From Welwitschia mirabilis (lineage: Eukaryota > Gnetophyta > Gnetopsida > Welwitschiales), in the NCBI GenBank assembly GCA_051453625.1, contig JBOZIK010000001.1, forward strand, positions 178,459,108-178,523,107: a stretch of DNA of 64,000 bases, in the 5' to 3' direction. Both the position numbers and the translations under genes were made by a program. Under the pieces are notes generated by a model. The model had not been told where the DNA came from, did not search any database, and saw nothing but the letters and a program-made list of their open reading frames with translations. The first letter of the stretch is position 1; each line of letters begins with the position of its first letter. This document shows positions 48,182-58,559 of this stretch, piece by piece.

Positions 48182-48523
48182 TGTTACATGAAACTGGTAT
48201 AAATAAACAGAAGATAAATGAGAACACCTAGGATTTACATGGTTTAGCTGATGTGACCTACGTCCATGGGCAGAGAAAGATTTCTTATTCCTTAAGCAAA
48301 AGAATTATTATAAGATAATGAACCCTAGAACCATATATATAACATAACTAGTTTGGCTTACTTCAGAAAAAAGAAAATACATATAATGGTTCAAACCATT
48401 TATAAAAAGAAAATACATATGATAGTTTGAACTATTCATCAAAAGAAAATACATATAATAGTTTGAACTGTTCATCAAAAGAATATACATATAATGGTTC
48501 ACCAAAATTCAAGACACTCAACT
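48182..48523 (-). repeat. Array LTR f, last copy
   Basis: Full-length. The end reads CTCAACT instead of CTCAACA and is followed by CAAAATAATAAAACATG, the R2 flank resumed after the array. Confidence 0.85.
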
Positions 48524-50027
48524 CAAAATAATAAAACATGTGAGAAATGGTAATCGAAGAGTGATGTCACATCCCATCATAAAATATAGATATTGCAACT
48601 ATGTGATGGGGGCTCAATATTTACCATGTCTTCCTTAGATGCTATGGTTTGCCTTTATTATTACAATGTAACTTCAATTGACACATGTCATAAAGTTGTG
48701 GAGTAGGAAATAATTTTAGAAGGTATGAAAACAAATTTGGCTTCCTTTGTGTATATTTGAGAAATTTAACATATTCTTTGGCCAAAGTCTCTACTTTTAG
48801 AGATTTTGAAATATTTACAAAATAGAAAATTACATGGTACACATATTTAAGTAGAAATCCAAATAAGCGCAAGTATTCTCTTCAGGATATAAACCCACAC
48901 GATACAAGAATAAAACATAAGGTATTATTATGAAAATTTGAATCAAATCAAGCTAATTATTATGCATATATAAAATGCTCAACATTGTAAGAGTGTTTCC
49001 ATGGAAATTGGTTAAGCAAAATTTTTTTGAGAATGAAGAGTACCTCCAAGGAGCTGAAGTGAATGACCTTGAAGATAATCCTGTGTAGCTCAGCCATTAA
49101 TAAAGGATTTATTGGTGCTTCTGTTCTGCTTTCTGCTCATAAGCAATGTTATATCACCGTTTTCCAATCGGTAGAGTGCTAAAAGCTGCGGAGAGCTTGA
49201 TAAAATGCCAGAGCTTCCTCCAACCTCTACCAAGAAGGCAAATCTTGACATCCATAGATTGCATTGAAGAGATTTTTGCAAACCAAGGGAATCTTTTTAA
49301 ACAATTTCCAGACGGGTTTCTGCTCCCTCCATCGCCTTTCGATGACGGCAACCCAGCAAATAAAAGCTCATCTAGTAATGCTCCCATCCGCCAGAATTGA
49401 CCATCTTTCACTACTCATGGAACTTGTGTGGAGGCTTTTTGAAGATCAAGAAGTTACTATGACACTCTTATATCCCTATGGATGTACCTGTCAGATCGGA
49501 TCTTCTTCCTTGTTGAACGTGTGGAGGAACTCTGCCTCGATGTGTACTTCATCGTTACTCTCACGACGCAGGAAATACAAGAGATCGTTCGCCTAGAGGT
49601 GCGACTGACGCTTCTCCTGCACAAGTCAAAACCATGTGAAAACTACGTCGGAGTCCCTTGACACCACCGTGGCATTCCTCGCAGACCTCTTCTGTAATGA
49701 AATGCTTGAAACTGCTGCAACGTGTGGCCTCTCGGACTATTTCTTCCTCGTTAGTACCACATCCTTATACTTACTAATGATGGATGCGCTGCTGCTACTT
49801 AGATCTGAGTACTTCAGATCATTCCACAAGGATCTTGACCTTCCGTTTTGGGTGTCCAGGTTATGCGTCCCCATGGCCGACGGAGACATGCTGATGTCAA
49901 CACAGACGCGAGATGACGAGACGTTCAAGGTGTTTATGGAGCACTGCACTTGACTCCCCGGAGAGCCTGCATCTCAGTAGCATTCTACTCAACGCATTCA
50001 CAGTGCCTGAGGGGCCGTTTACCCCCC
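48524..50027. repeat. Flanking unit R2, right part
   Basis: Continues the R1-like sequence (paralogue of about 15010-16513). It includes the minus-strand open frame at 48872-48642 and the CpG-rich gene-like island. It ends at the MULE-free junction near 50016-50028. Confidence 0.75.
49146..50027 (+). pseudogene. CpG-rich gene-like island, unrecognised gene fragment
   Basis: This stretch has clearly higher GC and many CpGs compared with the surrounding DNA. Frames that stay open are 49146-49400 (RVLKAAESLIKCQSFLQPL, FANQGNLFKQFPDGFLLPPS), 49440-49664 (FFLVERVEELCLDVYFIV, EIVRLEVRLTLLLHKSKPCE) and 49636-49953 (FLADLFCNEMLETAATCGL, LLRSEYFRSFHKDLDL, RDDETFKVFMEHCT). The first two share a frame but a stop lies between them; the third is shifted. 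It therefore looks like a coding region with small indels or unrecognised introns. The LLRSEYFRSF block faintly resembles BTB/POZ proteins; I do not name a family. A decayed paralogue lies at 15640-16513. Confidence 0.5.
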
Positions 50028-50160
50028 CTACCAAGAAGATGCCACTACGAAATTTTCTACCCATCAAGATTTAGCTTAGATTCGATTTTATTGGTGTGTG
50101 TCTCAAAAGTTAACAGATGGCACATTGTTCAATGCATCAGAAGAAAATCTAAAGTATTAC
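50028..50160. repeat. Start of a third R unit (truncated)
   Basis: TACCAAGAAGATGCCACTAC through AATCTAAAGTATTAC matches the first 130 or so bases of R1 (from 11541) and R2 (from 35531), then similarity stops abruptly. No MULE sits between R2 and this piece. Confidence 0.75.
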
Positions 50161-50164
50161 GAAG

Positions 50165-50720
50165 ACACCCATAAGAAGCATATGAGGAAAGTCAAGAAGA
50201 CCTTGAGTTCCAAAATGCATTAGAAAATGAATTTCCAGGTGTAAGTAGGTTATACTTTAAAGTAGGATTAAGTATAGTAGATGACGATCAATCAGTAGAA
50301 AGTGAACAACCATTTGAGGAAGACTACAAATTAGAGAGTTGCATAATAGAGGATGAGTAAATAATTGACATCAATGAGGAAAACATAAAATCACAACCAT
50401 TGTTAATTATGCAACCATATCAGGAAGAATCCCCTAGCAATCCTATTGAAGAGAAGAACATTAGCCAAGAGCCTGTACATGATCCACGCTATGAAGAGCC
50501 TTTATGTTTTTCCTTAACAACCTCTTGAGCCAACTATGATACTTTTATCTTTTTCTTTTAAACAATACCTAAACTTTCATGAAGAAGATAAACCATCTTT
50601 AGCTTAAAAACCATTTTCTGATACTCTTTTCAATGATCATTCACCTTCTTTAATGTTTCCAATTCATCTTTGTCTTCATCCCAAAATTATGTCTTGCATG
50701 AGGAGTTGAACAAATAAAAA
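50165..50720 (+). pseudogene. Eroded acidic coding remnant, unrecognised
   Basis: One frame is nearly open over about 350 bases: EAYEESQEDLEFQNALENEF, SRLYFKVGLSIVDDDQSVES, EEDYKLESCIIEDE, then after a single stop IIDINEENIKSQPLLIMQPY and EPVHDPRYEEPLCF. After a frame change it continues as FKQYLNFHEEDKPSLA and FSDTLFNDHSPSLMFPIHLC (about 50527-50707). Composition is Glu/Asp-rich and unlike chance translation of the AT-rich surroundings. It could be a retrotransposon gag-like region or a host gene fragment. I found no diagnostic motif. Confidence 0.45.
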
Positions 50721-53545
50721 TAGGCTAAAAGATGGATAATTTCTAATTTAGAATGCATTAATTTTATTGCTAGTGTTAATGTTCTTTCAATTTTTGTGAA
50801 TTCATGCATAAACATCCATAAGGATTCTCTCTCATCTTTGAAGGCTTCACATAATTTTGATTCATCATCTAACCATTACATTCATCATCTTGAACCTTCA
50901 TGCATGTAGTACCTTGGAAAATCCCTTGCAAAATTTTTAGCTTTATTGCATGCTCTTAAATTAGATTTTTCTTTTAGCATGCATTTTACTTTTAGGATAG
51001 ATTTAGGATTTAAAAAATTAAAATACTAAAGACATTTCTACTTAATGCCCTTTCTCACTTTAAACCACCAAAGCACTATCACTTGTATAGTCATCGCCTT
51101 AAATTCTTTCATCTAAGAAATTTCAACTATAACCCATGGCATATTAATCAATCATAATTGCTTTAAACTTCATCATCTATTACCTTCACTTTAACACCAT
51201 CTAATAAAGTCCACCAACCACGCTATCCTTCCATCCATTTACGAGTTCCTAAGATTAGAAGATTTTGGTTGATGACTCATAACTAATAAACCATTAATAA
51301 GTGATCATACTATTATTATGAATTAGGTAGAATTTAAGTTTACTTGTAGTTTTTCAAGAAAAAAATTTAGTTAAGCTAACTTATTCAAGTTAATTTTACT
51401 TAAGATCTTCTAATTGGAAAAGGTGGATAAAAATGGGATCTACTTTCATGCTATATTAGTTATTTTTAAAGCATTTCATGGGGATAAGATTTATCTTTAT
51501 TAGGCTAATGAGCCAATGACACCTTCATGTGAATCAAAATTAATTGGATATGAGGAGGAGTAATTAAAAGAAAATGAAATATCTCCTCTATAAACAACAT
51601 ATTACACATTGATCAATTAAAATTAGGTTTAGTTAACTGCATCGAGGCTATGGACACTTGCTAGAAATGTAGCCTTAGTGATTTATTCTATGACATGTTT
51701 AATTGCATTGGGGCTATAAACACTCATTGACAATGTAGCACTAACTCCTTCATACATCAACATGCTTAACTCTATTAGAAGGAGATGTCATAACACTAGG
51801 TGCTTCATTTGATCTAAATGATTGAAGTAAGAAACAAAGTGTAACTATAGAAAAGGTAAAAACTGGAATGAAAGATGGGATTTGGAGATACTTATGTGTT
51901 CAATTTCTTTAACTTATGCGCTTAAAAGTTTTCTTAAGTAATTTTTGATTACTTACATGTTTACTTAGAAGATTTCTTGTTTGTTTTGCAAAGTGATACA
52001 TTCTAAATTTAAAATAAAATGTATAAAGTTTTCAACAAATATGTCCATTAACTTAGGTATTCTATCTTTTGAATTTGTGGATGATGCAATTTCCATTAGG
52101 TTTCATGTTTAGTTTTTCCTTAGATTGCATTGTGGTCTTTCCTAAATACTTACATTAAAATCATTTGCTAACCTTGTATAAAAGGCCCTGTAATGCAAAA
52201 TATTTTTAACACTTTGACTTATTCTCAAATGCCTTATATAAATTTTCTATCTTTGTAACTTTAAGAATAAAGTTTAATTTTGGTTAGGGCATATGACATC
52301 TGTTTTTACTTGATTTCCTCCCTATTTTCAAGCCCTATTTGCCAAAAAATGATCCAAAAAATTTTCAAAAATGATATGATTTCTATACTTGAACATTTTC
52401 ACTTAGTTAATGTTTCATGTTGATCATGTATTTATCAACTTTTTGCTAAGAGTCTACCAAATGTCTAGTTAGAAGGTGTTTTTACATGCAAAAATTAACA
52501 TTTTAAATAAGTATAATTAATTAATTTAGCATAGTGAGAAATATTAAATTTACTATTTTATCACAAATTGATGTATTCTTCCTTTTTATTATATTTCATG
52601 CCAATATGGGATTTTCGCTAATATAAGTAGGTATATTATTGCCTTTTGAAGAACATTATAAAACTTAAAGATAATATAGTAAATAATGCTAGCGTCACTA
52701 TCCAAGACGACCCCCGCCATTGGCTTTNNNNNNNNNNNNNNNNNNNNNNNNNNNNNNNNNNNNNNNNNNNNNNNNNNNNNNNNNNNNNNNNNNNNNNNNN
52801 NNNNNNNNNNNNNNNNNNNNNNNNNNNAAAGAAAAATCCAACCAACCACATGTTCTTGCACTTTTTTGGGGAATTAATCAAATTACACTTATGGGCTAAG
52901 TTAAAAGGTAATCTAGATTAAGCTTTGAACTTCAATGATACATGACAAAAGTGGAAAATGACACGTCGTAGTGACATGTGATAACAATGAGGATGATTAT
53001 GTGAAAAACAAATGATATAACATTTGTTGATAGCATCATCATAAATTAGAGGACATGTCATCATCTTTCTTATACCTGAAGATAAAGGAATCCTCTATTA
53101 AGGCTACATGCCAAAATTTGTAACTTCATCCTTGTGTAATCACCATTAAAGTAACTCACCTTATATAACCATCCATCTAACACATCATGACAAAGCTCTC
53201 TAAGCCTTACCTCATTTACAAAAAAGCCTTGATCCCACATTATAATGGAGTTTGTTGATGGGATAATGTGGGAAAGACTTGGAGTTTTCAGACATCATGA
53301 TGTTCTAATCATCTTTCTTAGGAGTAGAGTATTCCAAGGCTAGTTGAGAAGTCCTTCATCTTCACCTCTCTTATTTTGATGTAGTATAATATAAGAATCA
53401 GTTTTTCATTCTTTCATTATTAATGCACAATTCATTTGGTATTAGCAATCTTGAGGTAGACTAGTTCTTCAGTAGATTTCATTCTTTTATTATTAATGCA
53501 TATTAGTGTAGTAATATCAATATTTTAGATAAATCTACTTTATTA
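50720..53545. other. AT-rich region without recognisable gene
   Basis: Contains a degenerate direct repeat at about 51637-51750 (TTAACTGCATCGAGGCTATG... and TTAATTGCATTGGGGCTATA..., each followed by ACACT and ATGTAGC) and an N-gap at 52728-52827. Around 53160-53530 the texture (TTATATAACC, then repeated CATTCTTTCATTATTAATGC at 53405 and a similar copy near 53481) could be an old LTR, but no partner is present in the window. Confidence 0.35.
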
Positions 53546-53782
53546 TCAAGTTCTTTTATGACTAATTGAGTTTTTTGAAGTTACATCTAAGATATTATAG
53601 TTACTATTATTTAATGGATCTTGTGCATGTTCATTCATACTTTCTATGTTTATAAAAGACAATAAAGGATTAGAGGAACTAAATAACTTACCAATACTTA
53701 TGTGATGGATGAGATTATGCCTCCATGATTGAGCCTTAATAGCTTGATGATTTTTGTTATTTTTCAAGAATACAAGATTCAT
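53546..53782 (-). other. Isolated 78-codon open frame, doubtful
   Basis: MNLVFLKNNKNHQAIKAQSW... with LIHHISIGKLFSSSNPLL. It lies downstream of the L1-type LINE on the same strand and could be its last stretch, but no motif proves it. Its length alone is not remarkable for this base composition. Confidence 0.2.
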
Positions 53783-54571
53783 TGGAGTGAAGGTGAAGCA
53801 TTGGATAAATCAAATAGATCTTTGGATCACTTTCATTCCCTTACATTGCCAAGCAAAGATCAACAAATTCTTAATCTTTATATTTTTATTTTGTTTTCTT
53901 TCCATTAAAATTTGAGATAATCATATTACTTCTATTTACTTACCACATATATATATCTTTATGGAAGAATGATACTAGGATTTCAAATCATTAAATCCAG
54001 CTCACAGCTATACATGAACATCCAACATGCTAGAGAGCCATTTTACAAAGCTCTAGTTTTAAAGCATGTCACTAAAGAAGATGTATTAACATAAAATATT
54101 GAAGATCATCAAATGGAATGAAAGTTAAGATTGTTGAGGAATAAATTAGAGGGCCTCCACTTTATTTTCTTCTTAAATTTATTCCATCTTTTCTAGATTT
54201 GCTAAAAGATAAAGAACCTCCAATCTTTAGAACTTCTTAACTAATATTCCACTTAATCTAATTAGTATTTTCTCTTCTAGATAATGACATGTGATGAGAT
54301 GAAAAAAATGATGTCTAAAAAGGACTTTCTAAGCTTTCTCACCTTTAAGAGATCTACCTATCCATTTAAAGGTAAGCAATTAACCTCGATTATGAATAGA
54401 GTAGATTTCCAAGTCCTCTTGCAGTTAGTTTAATTGACACACACTCTAAGAAACTTAAAGAAAAGATTTTCTATTAACAGAATCTCCATAAATGGGACAT
54501 CTAAAAATCCTTTTAATAGATTCATAAGAAACCTTAAAGGAAGTCATAAATTAAGAATAATAAGTATGATC

Positions 54572-54887
54572 TATTGGAAAAATTAAGCTAAAATAAATTA
54601 AACAATAATATATTATTAAAATATATGCACTATGGGAATTCCCACATGCATAATCTTCATCACTTTAGAAGTCAATATCCATTTTTAGTTTCATTTTGGT
54701 TCTAGATCCACAAATACTGGGATGTGTATCCATATTTAAAGGCATTAGTTAATGCCACTTATGGTAAAATGTGATGTATAAATTTAACTTAGAGTTAATG
54801 AATTATTTGAGCTACTTTTCACAATCATCATTCAAAATCCACCTCCTCCATGGGCCTTTCTATGCTCAAGGGTTTTCAAACGCTATA
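54572..54887 (+). repeat. Left LTR of the nested element
   Basis: Begins TATTGGAAAAATTAAGC (ancestrally TGTTGG) and ends TTTTCAAACGCTATA. The open frame starting at 54771 lies over its end and is not a gene. Confidence 0.85.
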
Positions 54888-56978
54888 ATTAGTATTAAAG
54901 AGGGTCTGAGATATGATCTAATAGCTAGCTTCAAGATTCTGCCAAGGCATGTAGAAGAATTTGAAAGTTACAAGTTTCAGAGTTGACATTCATAATGCAG
55001 ACACACCATTTACAAGTGTAAATAAGACTTTTATAAAACAATTCCATTGCCATTATTCTAGTTGCATAGCTTTATTTCTATATAGTTTTGTAGTGAGACC
55101 ATCATTAACATTCATGAGTTTAAATTCCATGCTAATTGCCCTAATGAAGAAAAACCTTTTCAGAAATGTTCACAATAGTGAAATCCATCTATGCTTCTTC
55201 CACACATAGAAAAGAAAATGAAGGACTTTAGCACAGATTGGAAGTTGTAAATGTGCTACAACATCCATTTAAATCTAGAAAAGAAATAATAGAGGATCAC
55301 TAGATTGTAGAGTAAATACAATGTTAAATTTGCTTATCTTTAGAGTTGTGCATGTCAGCAACATGAGTTTCTAATGGTTTTATTCCATTAAATATTCTTT
55401 GATAAGGGTTGGCTTAGATCCTGATCATCTATTCATAGATTTTGATGGATGTTTCATTTCCCAGACATGGCCTGAGAAATTCATTATTTAGCCCTAATTT
55501 CCATTCTTTATTAGGATTGTGTTAGAGACATTACCATGGTTTTTTTATTACTAGAATTTCTTCTTGTGTGGCTTCCACTTCTTATGAAAGCGATGGACCA
55601 AGGAATTACCTCGAGACCTTAAAAAGTAGCTTTAGATTCTTTTAAAAATGAATCATTTAATAAAATTTCTATTTTTAAAGATTAATCCTTATAGACAATC
55701 TTAGATTTTTAATTCAAGTATTGCAGGGCAAGATTTCATTGGTTTAGTATGATCTCAAGTTCAGTTTAGAGTATCCAAGATTGAAATTTCATTATTATGA
55801 TATTCGAATTAGTTTGGTTATTGCTTCTTGCTCAAACTTTGATTCAGCTGGAGCAATTTTTCTTTTCTTTTTCACTAATTTTGTACTCCCTAATGGACGA
55901 ATCAAGTAATCATGTGAAGCTCCATAGATCTTCTGTGATATCCATGATATTATTTTACTGCTACCAGGGATTCAACAAAGCAACCACCAAAAGATCTCTT
56001 TTGTGGCTTCAAAGGGTCCAGAAATTGAACACTAGCTCAGATTCTAAGAATGATCAAATGTAATTGGAAAAAGGCTAGAATAGTATGTAGCTACAGGCTT
56101 CATATTCCTTAGATGCCTTCTCAATTGTGAAACCATTGCTTAGAGATATGTTCCTCTTTCATGTTAATAATAACATCCCATACCCTTGCTGAGATTATTC
56201 AAGATGAAGATTTGAGATAGGATGTACTAAGAAGAATGTGAATTCTAGGTCTTAAAAGCATTCATTTTATCTGTCTCCTTTATTAAATATATACTTGTGT
56301 TTAATACTATTTCATCAAATTCTTTTATGTAATGGCTATGTGCCTACATTAGTAATTTATTTTAGTGGCTTTTGTATTTAGCTTAGTGCCTTGGCGTATG
56401 TTCCCTTATGACTCTTGATGAGTTTATTGTTTTAATGGATTCAAATGAAAGTGATGTTAAATTTTAGTTTGTAATGTTAGCCTTTCATAGTCATTAAGGG
56501 CATAACATTAAGAGGGGATGGTAGGATGATAAGACAACTCAAGTTTTTTGTTAAGCTAGGTTATGAAATTATTACAACCAATTACATATGCATTATCATG
56601 TAAGAATAATGTCATGAAAATTGGTATGGGACACTTTTCATGATATTGTTTTTATATGGTAATATGTTTGGGTGAGTCCCACTTTCAAGGTGTATCCCTT
56701 TCTTGGTTATGTCCCATTTGAAGTTTTGGGTATATCTCATGTTTTCAAGTAAGGTATATAGATTGCTTAATAAGACTACTTAGAGGATGTCTTCTTTGAA
56801 ATTGCTTAGGGTAAAGGATGCAAATTCATCTAGGAAGATTACTTAAACCAAATCTTCNNNNNNNNNNNNNNNNNNNNNNNNNNNNNNNNNNNNNNNNNNN
56901 NNNNNNNNNNNNNNNNNNNNNNNNNNNNNNNNNNNNNNNNNNNNNNNNNNTTCTTAGATATGACATTAAAGGGGGATT

Positions 56979-57290
56979 TTTTGGAAAAATTAGGCCAAAA
57001 TAAATTAGAAAAAGATATTATTAAAACACATACACTATGGAAATGACCACATGCATAATATTCATAACTTTAGAAGTCAATATCCATTTTTAGTTTCATT
57101 CTAGTTTTAGATCCACAAATATTAAGATGTATATCCATATTTCAAGGCATTAGTTAATGCCAATTATGGTAAAATGTGATGTATAAATTTAACTTAGANN
57201 NNNNNNNNNTTAAGCTACTTTTTATGATCATAATTCAAGCTCCACCTCCTTCATTAACCTTTTTGTGCTTGAGGGTTTTCAAACCCTACA
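56979..57290 (+). repeat. Right LTR of the nested element
   Basis: Begins TTTTGGAAAAATTAGGCC and ends GGTTTTCAAACCCTACA. It includes an 11-N gap at 57199-57209. Confidence 0.85.
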
Positions 57291-58559
57291 TGATCAATAT
57301 TCAAGATATGCTTATCCACAATTACTTTTCTAGCCAAAGAAAGAGGCTTAGAGACCGATTTTTAATTTAATTTTTTATAGCACTCACTACCAAAAGGTGT
57401 TAGGAGTATCTATCGAATTAAATGGTTTTCCAAGAAAAGTAAACTTCTCTGTAGAAGGAAGCCACCAAATGTTGAGGTTGTTAACCCATTTAGGATGTTT
57501 GAAGAAGGAAGATCTAATAGCTTTATTTTTCTCCTAATTAGTTTTAGAACTAGAGGCATCATAATATAAATTAATAGCATCTTTATTACCTTGAAGATTC
57601 TTTTCGTCTTCTTAAAGAATCACAAAAGTATCATGTGCAAATTGATTATAGTACAATTTTGAGCCAATAAGAAGATGAATTCCTTTAAGAAATTCACTAG
57701 CATTTTGATCTTGAAAATATCTTACAAAGCCTCAACTACATTGATAAATAAATACTAGGTAAGAGGGCACCCTTGTCAAATAAATTGCTTTCACTAAACA
57801 ACTCAAGCAAAATGGCATTTATGCATATTATAGAAGTAACTTCTATAAGTAATAGATGGACATGATTTATAAAACCATTCCTAAATTAAGTCTTTTAATT
57901 ACCTTTAAAAGAAAAAACTAGTTAATTTTATTACACATGTCAAAGAAACCGAATTTGATAAGAATTAACTTTTTAAAAGGTGGAAGAAGCCCAATTCATA
58001 GCTTTTACGACTATTTCAACATTGTCCAAAATATATTGTCCCTATACAAAACTATCTACTCCTTGCTGATAAGATGAGGGAGAAGAACTTTAAGTAATTT
58101 CCTTAGAGATAATTTTATGAATAACATATAAAAGAGTAATTGGTCTCTAGTTGAAATAAAAGTCATGTCCTCAGGCTTAGAAAGTAGCTTAATCATGCTT
58201 GTGTTTAAACCATTTCCTAGTGAACCACTTTTCCAACATTTTAAATAGATGTTATGAGCATCCTCTCTAATAACATTCCAAAATAATTTGAAGAATTTTA
58301 TAGATAGGTCATCTATGCCTAGAGATTTTTCATCCTTTAACTATTTAAGAACAATAAAAAATTCCTTATTAGAAACACAAACATATCTTCCAAAAAGTAG
58401 GGCATCAAAAGGCTCTAGAAGACTAAGCACTTAGAAGTTTCCTCTCAGTCAACTCTATCAATAGACAAAAGATTTAAAAATGAGTATAAGAGGACCTAAT
58501 AATTTATTTAAAGGAATAAAAACAAATATTATTAACCTAAACAACTTCAATCTAGGGTG

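Larger units (their letters stand above)
43934..48523 (-). repeat. Tandem array of Copia-2 gag-5'LTR units with captured flank
   Basis: After the complete element, five more LTR copies follow in the same orientation, each preceded by a gag N-terminal fragment and primer-binding site. LTRs lie at 44342-44681, 45745-46086, 46834-47175, 47652-47810 (truncated) and 48182-48523. Three junctions (44682-44805, 46087-46212, 47176-47298) carry about 120 bp matching the gene-like segment at 49205-49322. Two junctions (near 45001-45112 and 46401-46515) repeat the same internal rearrangement, joining a gag fragment to the ATCTTTTACCTACATATTTT stretch of gag. That gives a higher-order repeat. The first junction keeps 27 bp of host flank. 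The array ends at CAAAATAATAAAACATGTGA, the original right flank of the insertion. Confidence 0.85.
54572..57290 (+). mobile_element. LTR retrotransposon with noncoding interior (about 2.7 kb), nested in the LINE
   Basis: LTRs of about 315 bp lie at 54572-54887 and 56979-57290. They share TTGGAAAAATTA, GTCAATATCCATTTTTAG and ATGTGATGTATAAATTTAAC. A perfect 5-bp target duplication TGATC flanks the element (54567-54571 and 57291-57295). A purine tract (AAAGGGGGATT) precedes the right LTR and a primer-site-like TTAGTATTAAAGAG follows the left one, so the element reads plus. The interior of about 2.1 kb shows no gag or pol motif, suggesting a non-autonomous (LARD/TRIM-like) or internally replaced element. 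It contains N-gaps at 56858-56950 and 57199-57209. Confidence 0.85.

Noticed and set aside
43934-48523. CRISPR-like or satellite interpretation of the regular array
   Set aside because: Units are about 0.7-1.4 kb with LTR, primer site and gag; this is retrotransposon structure in a plant genome.
49737-49949. Minus-strand frame opposite the gene-like island
   Set aside because: Shadow of the plus-strand frame 49636-49953, which is the one matched by the paralogue's readable blocks.
49636-49953. BTB/POZ domain assignment for LLRSEYFRSFHKDLDL
   Set aside because: Only a short block agrees; the rest of the domain pattern is not visible, so the name is not used.
54771-54986. Plus-strand frame MMYKFNLELMNYLSYFSQSS and its twin at 57176
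   Set aside because: Both lie over the ends of the two LTRs; similarity comes from the LTR repeat, not from protein conservation.
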